From Ignavibacteria bacterium (GTDB lineage Bacteria > Bacteroidota > Ignavibacteria > Kapaibacteriales > UBA4661): DNA of 6,093 nt. Below the pieces are notes generated by a model, which had not been told where the DNA came from, did no database searches, and saw only the letters and a list, made by a program, of their open reading frames with translations. Numbering within the stretch: position 1 is the stretch's first letter; each line of letters begins with the position of its first letter. The position numbers and the translations under genes are program-made. The stretch is taken from positions 1 through 6,093 of the forward strand of contig JAAFHM010000299.1 of the NCBI GenBank assembly GCA_013298375.1, written 5' to 3'. Of the stretch, positions 1-6,017 are shown one piece after another.

Positions 1-768
1 GCGCATATTGTGAATGATGGTTTTGACGGCAATGGCACAACCGTCCGCCCTGCGGCAATGCTACAAGCGCGGCTTGCAGCAAGCGACGTTCTGACGCTAG
101 AGGTGAGCGGAATGACAGGCATTCGACCCAAGTATTTGATTGATGCGCTCCGCATCAACCCTTACGTTCCAATAGCTCTTGCTTCGGCGTTGCCACAGTA
201 TTATTTTGAGCGCGTCCTTTACGATGTTACCGCTTCTGCACGGGTACAACCCACGCGCAATATCGCCTTTACGCTTGGCGGAAACGCTTCCCGCGCCGAT
301 GCGACGATGCTTTTTCAGCCAACGGCGGTCAATGGTGAAATTTCCCCTCTGTTTGCATCAACAAGTATCATTGGTGCATTTGCAGAAGCGTATCTAAAGT
401 TCACCGAGAACGATATTCTTACAACTCGCATCAATGCTCGTTTTGGGATGCGTTTTTCTCCGACTGGAACGGCGGAACAAGGCGTTCCCTATCTTGTGCC
501 GCTCGAAGGGCGTGTGGTCTATCGTCGGGCATGGTTGCCGCAACTTGAAACGCAGGTCGAGGTGGTTTATGTTGGAAACCGCACTGTGCTTTCGTCACCC
601 GATTTACCTGCTTATTGGGATGTTCGCCTGAATGCGGAATATCGCATTACACAATCCATCAGCGTTTATGCGCGAGGCACAAACCTTCTGAATCAGCAAA
701 TCACGCTTTGGCAACGGTATCAAGAGCGTGGCATATTTATTGCATTGGGATTTGTGATAACATTTTAA
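1..768 (+). CDS. TonB-dependent receptor-like outer-membrane beta-barrel protein, C-terminal part
   Basis: The frame is open from the first base of the window, so this is the last 255 codons of a larger gene and its true start lies outside. The visible part alternates polar and hydrophobic residues in stretches of about ten, separated by turn-like G/N/D/P segments, as in outer-membrane beta barrels. Near the end it has a strand reading VYARGTNLLNQQ (residues 222-233), the NLLN-type motif typical of the last strands of TonB-dependent receptors. The protein ends in phenylalanine (FVITF, residue 255), the usual C-terminal recognition signal for the BAM assembly machinery. Receptors of this family import siderophores, vitamins or glycans using energy passed on by TonB, and a TonB-family gene lies about 2.1 kb downstream. 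The plug domain and TonB box are not in the window, so the substrate cannot be guessed. A different outer-membrane porin-like barrel is possible but less likely. Confidence 0.75.
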   Translation, partial: AHIVNDGFDGNGTTVRPAAMLQARLAASDVLTLEVSGMTGIRPKYLIDALRINPYVPIALASALPQYYFERVLYDVTASARVQPTRNIAFTLGGNASRADATMLFQPTAVNGEISPLFASTSIIGAFAEAYLKFTENDILTTRINARFGMRFSPTGTAEQGVPYLVPLEGRVVYRRAWLPQLETQVEVVYVGNRTVLSSPDLPAYWDVRLNAEYRITQSISVYARGTNLLNQQITLWQRYQERGIFIALGFVITF

Positions 769-789
769 CAATATGTCATTGGTGCGGTT

Positions 790-2664
790 ATGATTGAACT
801 TGATGATACAAACCATAACGATTTCCTAAACGACGAGGCACGAAGCGGCTTCGGCGACGATGGTGAATCATTCGCGCTGGGCAAATCAGCAAGCCTAAGC
901 GAAGCAACAGCTACGGTAAGCGCCGCCAGGCTTCCGCCTGAAGGCTCTTCAATAGAACAGCCGCCCGTCGCCGCGCCCGCATTGGAAGTGTCTCTGCCGG
1001 AGGCTTCTGCGCAAGAACTTCCTCCGTTGAATATGGTGTCAGCAACAAGTCATGAAACTGCATTGCCGATTTCGGAAGTATTGCCAAACGAGCAACAATC
1101 AGCGTCCGCACCGACCGAAGCCCTGCCTCAGGAACATCTCGTTACGAAGGAACACCAAACGCTGCCGCTCACAACCAGTCTTGACGAAACTATTGATACC
1201 AAGCCTTTCGATGACGAAGGACCATCCTTTGAGGAAATCTCTCGTGAATTGGCAACAGCATTCGCACAAACCCCGCCAAATCTCAATCCTAGCGCATATC
1301 AGCCGGAAATAGAGCAACCCACAGTAACTGAGTCGTCAACGGCATTCAGCGCTGAAGGCATTGGTGCTGGCGCTCTGGGTGCAGCAGCACTTGGAGCGAC
1401 AGCCGTTGGAACAAAATCGCTTTTTGATAATCCGTCGTCGCCGAACACCGCACAAAACAGTGTTTATGGGCATGAAGATCCCTTCTTTGGCGCTCATAAT
1501 ACCGTTACTTCCGATAACGAGACAACAACAACTGGCGAACGAAAAGTCGTCACTATCCCGGGCGCGGATGAGCAGCGCGAACACGACGCAAAACGTGCTG
1601 TCGACCAAAAAGCGAAGCACGATGAAGCCCGCAGAAACACACGGTCGCGCGGGATGATTGCTGCAATCGTCTTTGCTGTTCTGCTTTCTGCATTAGTGGC
1701 TTCGGGATATATGCTTATTCGCAAAACAAGTCTTGGCTCAAGTGTGGGAAATGTGTGGGCAAAATTGAGCGGTCAGACTACAAGCCCCGCTGTGGCAGAC
1801 AGTTCCCTTGCATTGCTTGATTTAACAAAAAACTCTCAGTCCGGCACCGCACAAAACCTGAGTTCTGTCAATACCGCCTCTTCGCCGACTCTCGCTGACA
1901 CGGCAAAAAATACCACGACAAGTGTGCCAGCAACTACCCAGCCAATTACCAGTGCAAATCAAACAACAAACACCGCAAAATCTCTGCCCTCCGCTCAAAC
2001 GCAATCCATAGCCCAAGCATCTACCATGCAGAAAATGGATTTGGCAAAAGAGCGTCCAAATACAACACAGAAAACTGACACGCCGAAATCAGCACCCAAA
2101 AGCAATTTCTACAACGTCACTCTGCCCGAAAAGTCAAAAACACAAAGCACAAAACCAACGCAAATCTCAAATCCAGCAACCAAAACACAAGCAGCAAGCA
2201 CTCAAGCAACAAAGACTCAAGCCATAAGCGCAACTAAGCCCCAAACTCCAAGCACTCAAGCATCGAAGCCACAAGCCACAAGCACTCAAGCACCAAATCC
2301 TCAAGCAACAAAAAAAGCAAGCACTCAGACTCCAAGCGCCCAAGCACCGAAAGCCCAAGCCGCAAAAACTCCAGCCGCAAAACCCAAAGCTCTATCATCT
2401 TCTGCTTTAGAGCGCCGAGCAACGCAGCAAATTAATGGTGTTTTTGCTATTCAGGTCTATGCTTCACCATCGCTTATTGATGCCGAAGAATGGCTTGAAC
2501 GCTTGAAGAATCGCGGTTTGGTGAACCCTCTTTTGACCTCACAGGTTGTGCGCGGACAGACGATGTACCGAGTACGATTTGGCTTGTACAATACCTTGCA
2601 AGAGGCAGAGCGTGATGCAGCGCGTTTTGGTTATGCTGGAAGCTGGGTTGTACGCTTGCGCTAA
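790..2664 (+). CDS. Single-pass membrane protein with C-terminal SPOR domain
   Basis: This 624-residue protein starts 21 bases after the receptor stop, with no clear ribosome binding site. Residues 1 to about 285 are acidic and rich in P, E, A, S and T, with no signal peptide. They include a Gly/Ala-rich hydrophobic patch at 190-207. A run of K/R (about 266-287) precedes one strong membrane segment at about 288-310, which implies a cytoplasmic N-terminus and a periplasmic C-terminus. Residues about 330-545 form a low-complexity linker with short A-x-K-x-Q repeats (463-533). Residues 548-624 are a SPOR domain (FAIQVYAS, then an internal amphipathic helix, then MYRVRFGLYNTLQEAE and a terminal WVVRL strand). 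SPOR domains bind denuded glycan strands of septal peptidoglycan. The order matches FtsN-like and DedD-like division proteins, but the large N-terminal cytoplasmic part is unusual and nothing catalytic is visible. The SPOR and topology calls are firm; a cell-division role is inferred. Confidence 0.85.
   Translation: MIELDDTNHNDFLNDEARSGFGDDGESFALGKSASLSEATATVSAARLPPEGSSIEQPPVAAPALEVSLPEASAQELPPLNMVSATSHETALPISEVLPNEQQSASAPTEALPQEHLVTKEHQTLPLTTSLDETIDTKPFDDEGPSFEEISRELATAFAQTPPNLNPSAYQPEIEQPTVTESSTAFSAEGIGAGALGAAALGATAVGTKSLFDNPSSPNTAQNSVYGHEDPFFGAHNTVTSDNETTTTGERKVVTIPGADEQREHDAKRAVDQKAKHDEARRNTRSRGMIAAIVFAVLLSALVASGYMLIRKTSLGSSVGNVWAKLSGQTTSPAVADSSLALLDLTKNSQSGTAQNLSSVNTASSPTLADTAKNTTTSVPATTQPITSANQTTNTAKSLPSAQTQSIAQASTMQKMDLAKERPNTTQKTDTPKSAPKSNFYNVTLPEKSKTQSTKPTQISNPATKTQAASTQATKTQAISATKPQTPSTQASKPQATSTQAPNPQATKKASTQTPSAQAPKAQAAKTPAAKPKALSSSALERRATQQINGVFAIQVYASPSLIDAEEWLERLKNRGLVNPLLTSQVVRGQTMYRVRFGLYNTLQEAERDAARFGYAGSWVVRLR
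2176..2388 (+). repeat. Degenerate pentapeptide-coding repeat tract in the SPOR protein linker
   Basis: Residues 463-533 of the SPOR protein are built largely from five-residue units of the form A-[T/S/P/A]-[K/S/N]-[T/P]-Q. Examples are ATKTQ, AASTQ, ATKTQ, TPSTQ, ASKPQ, ATSTQ, APNPQ, TPSAQ and APKAQ, with a few irregular units between. At base level the 14-mer CAAGCACTCAAGCA occurs exactly three times, starting at 2195, 2249 and 2279. A shortened copy (CAAGCACTCA) starts at 2318. The spacings are 54, 30 and 39 bases, all multiples of three. The tract probably forms an extended periplasmic spacer and could expand or contract without breaking the frame. Confidence 0.75.
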
Positions 2665-2683
2665 TCACGTGTTGATTTGCTGA

Positions 2684-2715
2684 TTGTGCCAACTCGCTAT
2701 ATTTTGCTAAATTTG
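2684..2715 (+). promoter_or_regulatory. Weak candidate Bacteroidota-type promoter upstream of the tonB-family gene
   Basis: TAAATTTG at 2708-2715 matches the TAnnTTTG -7 element described for Bacteroidota primary sigma factor promoters. A TTG at 2684-2686 lies 21 bases upstream of it, a fitting distance for the -33 element. If used, transcription would begin near 2722 and the inverted repeat at 2771-2858 would lie inside an approximately 195-base leader. Such short elements arise often by chance in AT-rich gaps, and the host lineage is itself inferred, so this is only a candidate. Confidence 0.25.
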
Positions 2716-2770
2716 CAAGATGCGATACACGCTTTTGCACAAGGAACGCCAGCAAAGCAATTCATTCAAC

Positions 2771-2858
2771 TTTATCCACGAATCGCACAAATAAACACGA
2801 ATCAGAAGCCTCGACCATAGTGCTAAATTCGTGAAGATTCGTGTAATTCGTGGACAAA
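2771..2858. repeat. Imperfect inverted repeat of mirrored CACGAAT modules (REP-like intergenic element)
   Basis: The left arm is 2775-2802 and the right arm 2827-2854, with a 24-base loop; 22 of 28 positions pair, and weaker pairing extends to 2771 and 2858. Each arm has three copies of a 7-base module. On the left these are CACGAAT at 2777, CACAAAT at 2786 and CACGAAT at 2796. On the right the complement ATTCGTG occurs at 2827, 2837 and 2846. The 9/10-base spacing is mirrored between the arms. The element occupies the only sizeable non-coding gap in the window. It resembles dispersed intergenic palindromes that I recall from Bacteroidota-like genomes, but I cannot confirm copy number here. 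It could fold as a long hairpin in RNA, be bound by a dimeric protein, or be a REP-type dispersed element. Confidence 0.7.
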
Positions 2859-2915
2859 AATATTGTGAATTATTTTGCTCACGTTCCAAGCGCTTCAAAG
2901 AATCATTTTTCTACG

Positions 2916-3800
2916 ATGATGGAAACCGATACGCTGACTTCTCCCACTGACACCTTCGCTGTGTTTGAAGATGCTGAACTCACCAGTATTCGCGGACGTT
3001 CGGTGGCACGTCGTCGTCTTGACCGTGAATTGGAGACGCTCGACCACACGTCGCACCGCCGCCGTCATACCTTGCTGGGATTTGGTAGCGCATTGTGTGT
3101 ACTCGTATTGCTGTTGTTCTTGCTCAATTTTCTGGATATTACACCCTATTTGCGCCAGCCGGAGCGAGTGTCTATTCCTATTCAACTATTACAATTTGGC
3201 ACTGGCAATCCAACCTTGCCAAGCGCTGGGAATCTCACTGCCGAAGGTACTGCCCGCAAATCGCCTCAAAGTCCTGAACCACTTGAAGATGCCCGAGTTT
3301 CTGACGCTAAAACTGAAGCAACTTCGACCGTCAAACCCCGCGAAATAACCCAGCCCGCCTTTGTCAAGCCCGTTAAAGATGATGCTAAAACAAGCGAAAA
3401 ATCGGCGAAAATTGCTGAGAATGCGACAAGTAAAACCGATATTGGCTCGAATACGGCTGCAGCTTCTGCCGATGCCGAAGGCTTGGGACGCTTTGGGTCG
3501 GGCGCTGGGCGCGGTCAAGGGTTTAGTTTGGATTGGGGAGGCGGCGGCAATCGCGTTGTGATGCACAAAGAATTGCCGAAATATCCCGCCGGAATTACCA
3601 CATCGGCACAGATAAAAATGCGCTTTACCGTTCTGCCTAATGGCAGCGTTGGTATGATTTTGCCAATGCAAAAAGGCGAACCTGCCTTGGAACGCGCAGC
3701 AATGGAAGCGCTTCGGCGCTGGCAATTTAATCCCATGGCGGCGAATGCCGAGAGCAAGGATATGGTCGGATTTATTACCTTTACCTTCCGAATTCAGTAA
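2916..3800 (+). CDS. TonB-family energy transducer protein
   Basis: This is a 294-residue protein when started at the ATG at 2916; an ATG at 2919 is equally possible. The frame also allows a GTG at 2850, but that codon lies inside the inverted repeat, so I prefer the ATGs. No ribosome binding site is visible for any of them. Residues 1-51 are cytoplasmic and end in basic residues (RSVARRR and HRRRH). Residues about 52-73 form one membrane helix. Residues about 100-213 form a P/K/A/S/T linker that ends in a glycine-rich stretch. Residues about 214-294 are a TonB C-terminal domain: a YP pair at 223-224, then a beta strand, PNGSV, ALERAAMEALRRWQFNP and a last strand FITFTFRIQ. TonB proteins span the periplasm and pass inner-membrane proton-motive energy from ExbB/ExbD to outer-membrane receptors such as the one at the left edge. 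The 51-residue cytoplasmic N-terminus is longer than in classical TonB. No exbB/exbD genes are in the window. Confidence 0.85.
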   Translation: MMETDTLTSPTDTFAVFEDAELTSIRGRSVARRRLDRELETLDHTSHRRRHTLLGFGSALCVLVLLLFLLNFLDITPYLRQPERVSIPIQLLQFGTGNPTLPSAGNLTAEGTARKSPQSPEPLEDARVSDAKTEATSTVKPREITQPAFVKPVKDDAKTSEKSAKIAENATSKTDIGSNTAAASADAEGLGRFGSGAGRGQGFSLDWGGGGNRVVMHKELPKYPAGITTSAQIKMRFTVLPNGSVGMILPMQKGEPALERAAMEALRRWQFNPMAANAESKDMVGFITFTFRIQ

Positions 3801-3821
3801 CGCCAATTGAGGCAAAATTTT

Positions 3822-3826
3822 AGGAG
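3822..3826 (+). promoter_or_regulatory. Shine-Dalgarno site of the HAD phosphatase gene
   Basis: AGGAG ends 6 bases before the ATG at 3833. This is the only clear Shine-Dalgarno sequence in front of any complete gene in the window and it fixes the start of the HAD gene. Confidence 0.75.
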
Positions 3827-3832
3827 TTTTTT

Positions 3833-4522
3833 ATGGTGAAAGCCGTTGTCTTTGACCTTGATAATACGCTGGTTGATTTTATGGCGATGAAGCGCACGGC
3901 GATTGATGCCGCCGTGACCGCCATGATTGATGCGGGCTTTGACCTGACCTTTGACCAAATAAAATCGCATATTGACCGTATCTATAACGAACAAGGAATT
4001 GAGTATCAGCGCGTCTTCGACCAGCTTTTGCAAGAAGCGCTGGGGCGCGTGGATTACAAAATTTTATCGGCAGGGATTATCGCGTACCGTCGCGCCCGCG
4101 AAGCCTCATTGAAGCCATATCCACACGCAACGGCAACGGTTATTGAGCTTGTCAAGCGCAATATCAAACTTGCGGTTGTCTCCGATGCACCAACGCTGGA
4201 GGCGTGGTTGCGGCTATCATATATCAATTTTCATCACTTTTTTGATGTGGTTGTGACCTTCGATGACACCAAAGAGCGCAAGCCAAGCCCCAAGCCGTTT
4301 TTGACCGCCTTGGCAAAACTTGGCGTAGAGCCGCAACACGCCATCATGGTTGGCGATTGGGCAGAACGCGATATGGTTGGCGCAAAAAATGTTGGTATGC
4401 AAACAGCATTTGCGCGGTACGGCGACTCATTTGGGAATCAAAATGTGGTCGCGGACTTTATCTTGAACGATATTGCGGAATTATTAACCATCATCGAGAC
4501 TCAGCGCTCGTCAGCATCATAA
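3833..4522 (+). CDS. HAD-superfamily (subfamily IA) phosphohydrolase
   Basis: This 229-residue soluble protein has all four HAD motifs. Motif I is DLDNT, with the nucleophile D8 and the acid/base D10. Motif II is VVSDAP with S117. Motif III is the lysine K150 in ERKPSPKPF. Motif IV is GDWAERD, with D175 and D180 for magnesium binding. The alpha-helical insert between motifs I and II (about residues 15-95) is the C1 cap of subfamily IA, so it should hydrolyse a phosphate monoester of a small metabolite. The start (VKAVVFDLDNTLVDF) and cap resemble the group labelled TIGR02253, which includes archaeal proteins annotated as glyceraldehyde-3-phosphate phosphatase. Phosphoglycolate phosphatase and pyrophosphatase-like members of the family are alternatives, and the substrate cannot be read from sequence. 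It starts 32 bases after the TonB-family gene, so co-transcription is likely. Confidence 0.88.
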   Translation: MVKAVVFDLDNTLVDFMAMKRTAIDAAVTAMIDAGFDLTFDQIKSHIDRIYNEQGIEYQRVFDQLLQEALGRVDYKILSAGIIAYRRAREASLKPYPHATATVIELVKRNIKLAVVSDAPTLEAWLRLSYINFHHFFDVVVTFDDTKERKPSPKPFLTALAKLGVEPQHAIMVGDWAERDMVGAKNVGMQTAFARYGDSFGNQNVVADFILNDIAELLTIIETQRSSAS

Positions 4523-4533
4523 TTCGTTTCTCA

Positions 4534-4549
4534 TTTTTTGTTTTTTTTT
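4534..4549 (+). repeat. T6-G-T9 homopolymer tract just upstream of the deformylase start
   Basis: Six T, one G and nine T occupy the bases immediately before the GCA that precedes the ATG at 4553. No hairpin strong enough to make this a terminator precedes it: the best pairing in the end of the HAD gene is CGAG/CTCG, 4 base pairs. The tract takes the place where a ribosome binding site would be expected and could vary in length by slippage. Confidence 0.6.
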
Positions 4550-4552
4550 GCA

Positions 4553-5152
4553 ATGGCAATTCTTCCTATCTATACCTACGACCATCCTGTATTGAAGCAA
4601 GTCGCCAAGCCGGTTGAGAATATTACCGACGACCTTATTCAGTTCGTCAATGCGATGCTTGAGACGATGAATAACGCCGATGGTATTGGGTTGGCAGCCA
4701 ATCAGGTTGGTGATGAACGTGCTGTTGCTGTTGTTGATTTGAGTGAACTTGAGGACGAGAAAAAAAAGTCGAAAATCAAGACTCCACCGATTATCCTCAT
4801 CAATCCTCGTATTACGCTTTTTTCTGAGGAAACAAGCGATTCCGAAGAAGGATGCCTGAGTTTACCAACCTACCGCGATTCGGTCAACCGCCCTGAAAAA
4901 ATTCAGATACAATTTTTCGATCTGCAAATGCACGAACACACTCTTGAAGTAGAAGGGCTTCTTTCACGTGTGATGCAGCACGAACTCGACCATCTTCAAG
5001 GAAAGTATTTTTTTGAGCGCGTTTCGGCAGTGCGCCGCGCTATGGCACATCCGAAATTGCGGCGGATTCAACTTGGTCAGGTTGAAGCAGATTATCCACT
5101 TTTTAGCCCCAAATCCCTCACCTCATCGCGCTTTCCTAAAAAGCGGAAGTAA
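4553..5152 (+). CDS. def: Peptide deformylase
   Basis: This enzyme removes the formyl group from the initiator methionine of new proteins at the ribosome exit, using a bound Fe2+ or similar metal. All three family motifs are intact: GIGLAANQ at 44-51, EGCLS at 99-103 (metal ligand C101) and QHELDH at 142-147 (ligands H143 and H147, catalytic E144). I start at the ATG at 4553, giving MAILPIYTYDHPVLK, which aligns with the normal N-terminus. A TTG at 4538 would add only MFFFA encoded by the T tract. At 199 residues it is about 30 longer than the E. coli enzyme. The extra length comes from a charged K/E insert at about 65-77, before the IINP-type strand, and from a C-terminal tail that passes through GQVEADYP to a basic end (FPKKRK). 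It lies 30 bases after the HAD gene and 23 bases before the metallopeptidase gene. Confidence 0.96.
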   Translation: MAILPIYTYDHPVLKQVAKPVENITDDLIQFVNAMLETMNNADGIGLAANQVGDERAVAVVDLSELEDEKKKSKIKTPPIILINPRITLFSEETSDSEEGCLSLPTYRDSVNRPEKIQIQFFDLQMHEHTLEVEGLLSRVMQHELDHLQGKYFFERVSAVRRAMAHPKLRRIQLGQVEADYPLFSPKSLTSSRFPKKRK

Positions 5153-5175
5153 TTGTTTACGCATCTCCACACTTG

Positions 5176-5946
5176 ATGAACCACCAAGAAGTATATGCCG
5201 GCATTCCCTACGAGATTCGCAAACGTTCGCAATCAAAACGAATGTCGCTCAAAGTCTCGCATGATGGGCGTGTGTGGGTGTCTGTACCGATGCGGGTCTC
5301 GCTCCACGATGCCCGAAAATTTGTTGAAAGCAATATCGCTTTTGTACAAGCAACACTAGATAAAGTCTCTCGTGAACGGCAAATAAAGACCGACAAAGCC
5401 AGTATTAATGAGCCTTTGGTGTTTATTGTGGATGGAGAATGGCTGCCTGTGAGATTGGAAGGCGGAGAGCGGTTTCGGATGGAAGTTATGACGGAATCAG
5501 ACGTGCCGCCTACTGCACAAGGCTCACGATTGCTGGTTTTGACCCTTCCCCAAGAAAAAACTGCGACGACGGAAGCACTACGCGCCTCAGCACTTCAATA
5601 CTGGCGTTTCAGCATGATTAACCGCGCAAACGAGATTCTGCCTCAGCGTACACTCGCGCTTGCGGAGTCGTTTGGTGAGTCGCTCCGCCGTATTGCCGTC
5701 AAAGACCAGAAATCTTTGTGGGGAAGTTGTGTAAAATCACGTAAAAGCATCAACTTAAACTGGCGCTGCATTCTCTTTCCGCCACCCGTGCGAGATTATT
5801 TGATTATCCACGAACTTGCTCATCTCCGGCAGGCAAATCATTCGCCTGCCTATTGGAAGCAAGTAGAAGCCTGGTGTCCCGGTTACGAAGCCGCCGAAGA
5901 ATGGCTCAAAGCAAATGGAAAACGGATTATGGCGTTGACAGCGTAG
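5176..5946 (+). CDS. YgjP-type zinc metallopeptidase (DUF45 / M48-like)
   Basis: This 256-residue protein starts at the ATG at 5176; the TTG just before it (5173) is a possible but less likely start. The N-terminal part has IRKRSQSKRMSLKV (about 14-27), the opening typical of YgjP/DUF45 proteins, followed by a beta-rich region. The C-terminal part holds the zinc site. WGSC is at 182-185, then NLNWR, then HELAH at 212-216 (zinc ligands H212 and H216, catalytic E213). A likely third ligand is H222 in NHSPAYW, followed by the conserved W-C-P-G-Y segment. No signal peptide or membrane helix is visible, so it should act in the cytoplasm. E. coli YgjP is poorly characterised, and family members are also found beside type I restriction genes, but no such genes are seen here. 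Proteolytic function is inferred from the HExxH site; the target is unknown. It sits 23 bases after def and is probably co-transcribed with it. Confidence 0.88.
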   Translation: MNHQEVYAGIPYEIRKRSQSKRMSLKVSHDGRVWVSVPMRVSLHDARKFVESNIAFVQATLDKVSRERQIKTDKASINEPLVFIVDGEWLPVRLEGGERFRMEVMTESDVPPTAQGSRLLVLTLPQEKTATTEALRASALQYWRFSMINRANEILPQRTLALAESFGESLRRIAVKDQKSLWGSCVKSRKSINLNWRCILFPPPVRDYLIIHELAHLRQANHSPAYWKQVEAWCPGYEAAEEWLKANGKRIMALTA

Positions 5947-5983
5947 GCAGCCTATCGAAATGTCTTCCCGTCTATTAGATTGC

Positions 5984-6014
5984 AAAAAAGATAAAAACAG
6001 TATTTTGGATACTG
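5984..6014 (-). terminator. Rho-independent terminator of the convergent minus-strand gene
   Basis: On the minus strand CAGTAT and ATACTG form a perfect 6-base-pair stem (6014-6009 with 6003-5998) around a 5-base loop. It is followed by TTTTT at 5997-5993 and TTTTTT at 5989-5984. The hairpin begins 3 bases after the stop of the minus-strand reading frame that ends at 6018. The stem is AT-rich and short, which lowers confidence, but stem, T-run and distance from the stop all agree. On the plus strand it lacks a T-run, so it is unlikely to end the metallopeptidase transcript efficiently. Confidence 0.55.
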
Positions 6015-6017
6015 AAT

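Noticed and set aside
1336..1724. Overlapping minus-strand and alternative plus-strand frames inside the SPOR gene
   Set aside because: They are opposite or out of frame with a coding region whose membrane segment and SPOR domain are convincing, and their translations show no domain.
2771..2858. CRISPR array
   Set aside because: The repeated units are 7 bases at 9-10-base spacing arranged as an inverted repeat; there are no regular spacers of 25-45 bases and no cas genes.
2474..2898. Minus-strand frames across the gap after the SPOR gene
   Set aside because: They overlap the end of the SPOR gene or run through the inverted repeat, whose modules generate the apparent peptides; no family features are seen.
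3189..3815. A 208-codon minus-strand reading frame opposite the tonB-family gene
   Set aside because: It lies wholly against a plus-strand gene with a clear TonB C-terminal domain. Its translation is rich in C, H, R and F with no recognisable domain, as expected of a shadow frame.
3801..3832. Possible terminator GCC-AATTGA-GGC followed by AAAATTTT
   Set aside because: The stem is only 3 base pairs and lies just before a good ribosome binding site, so read-through into the HAD gene is more likely.
4490..4549. T-rich tract after the HAD gene as a rho-independent terminator
   Set aside because: No stable GC-rich stem precedes the T-run; the best pairing found is CGAG/CTCG.
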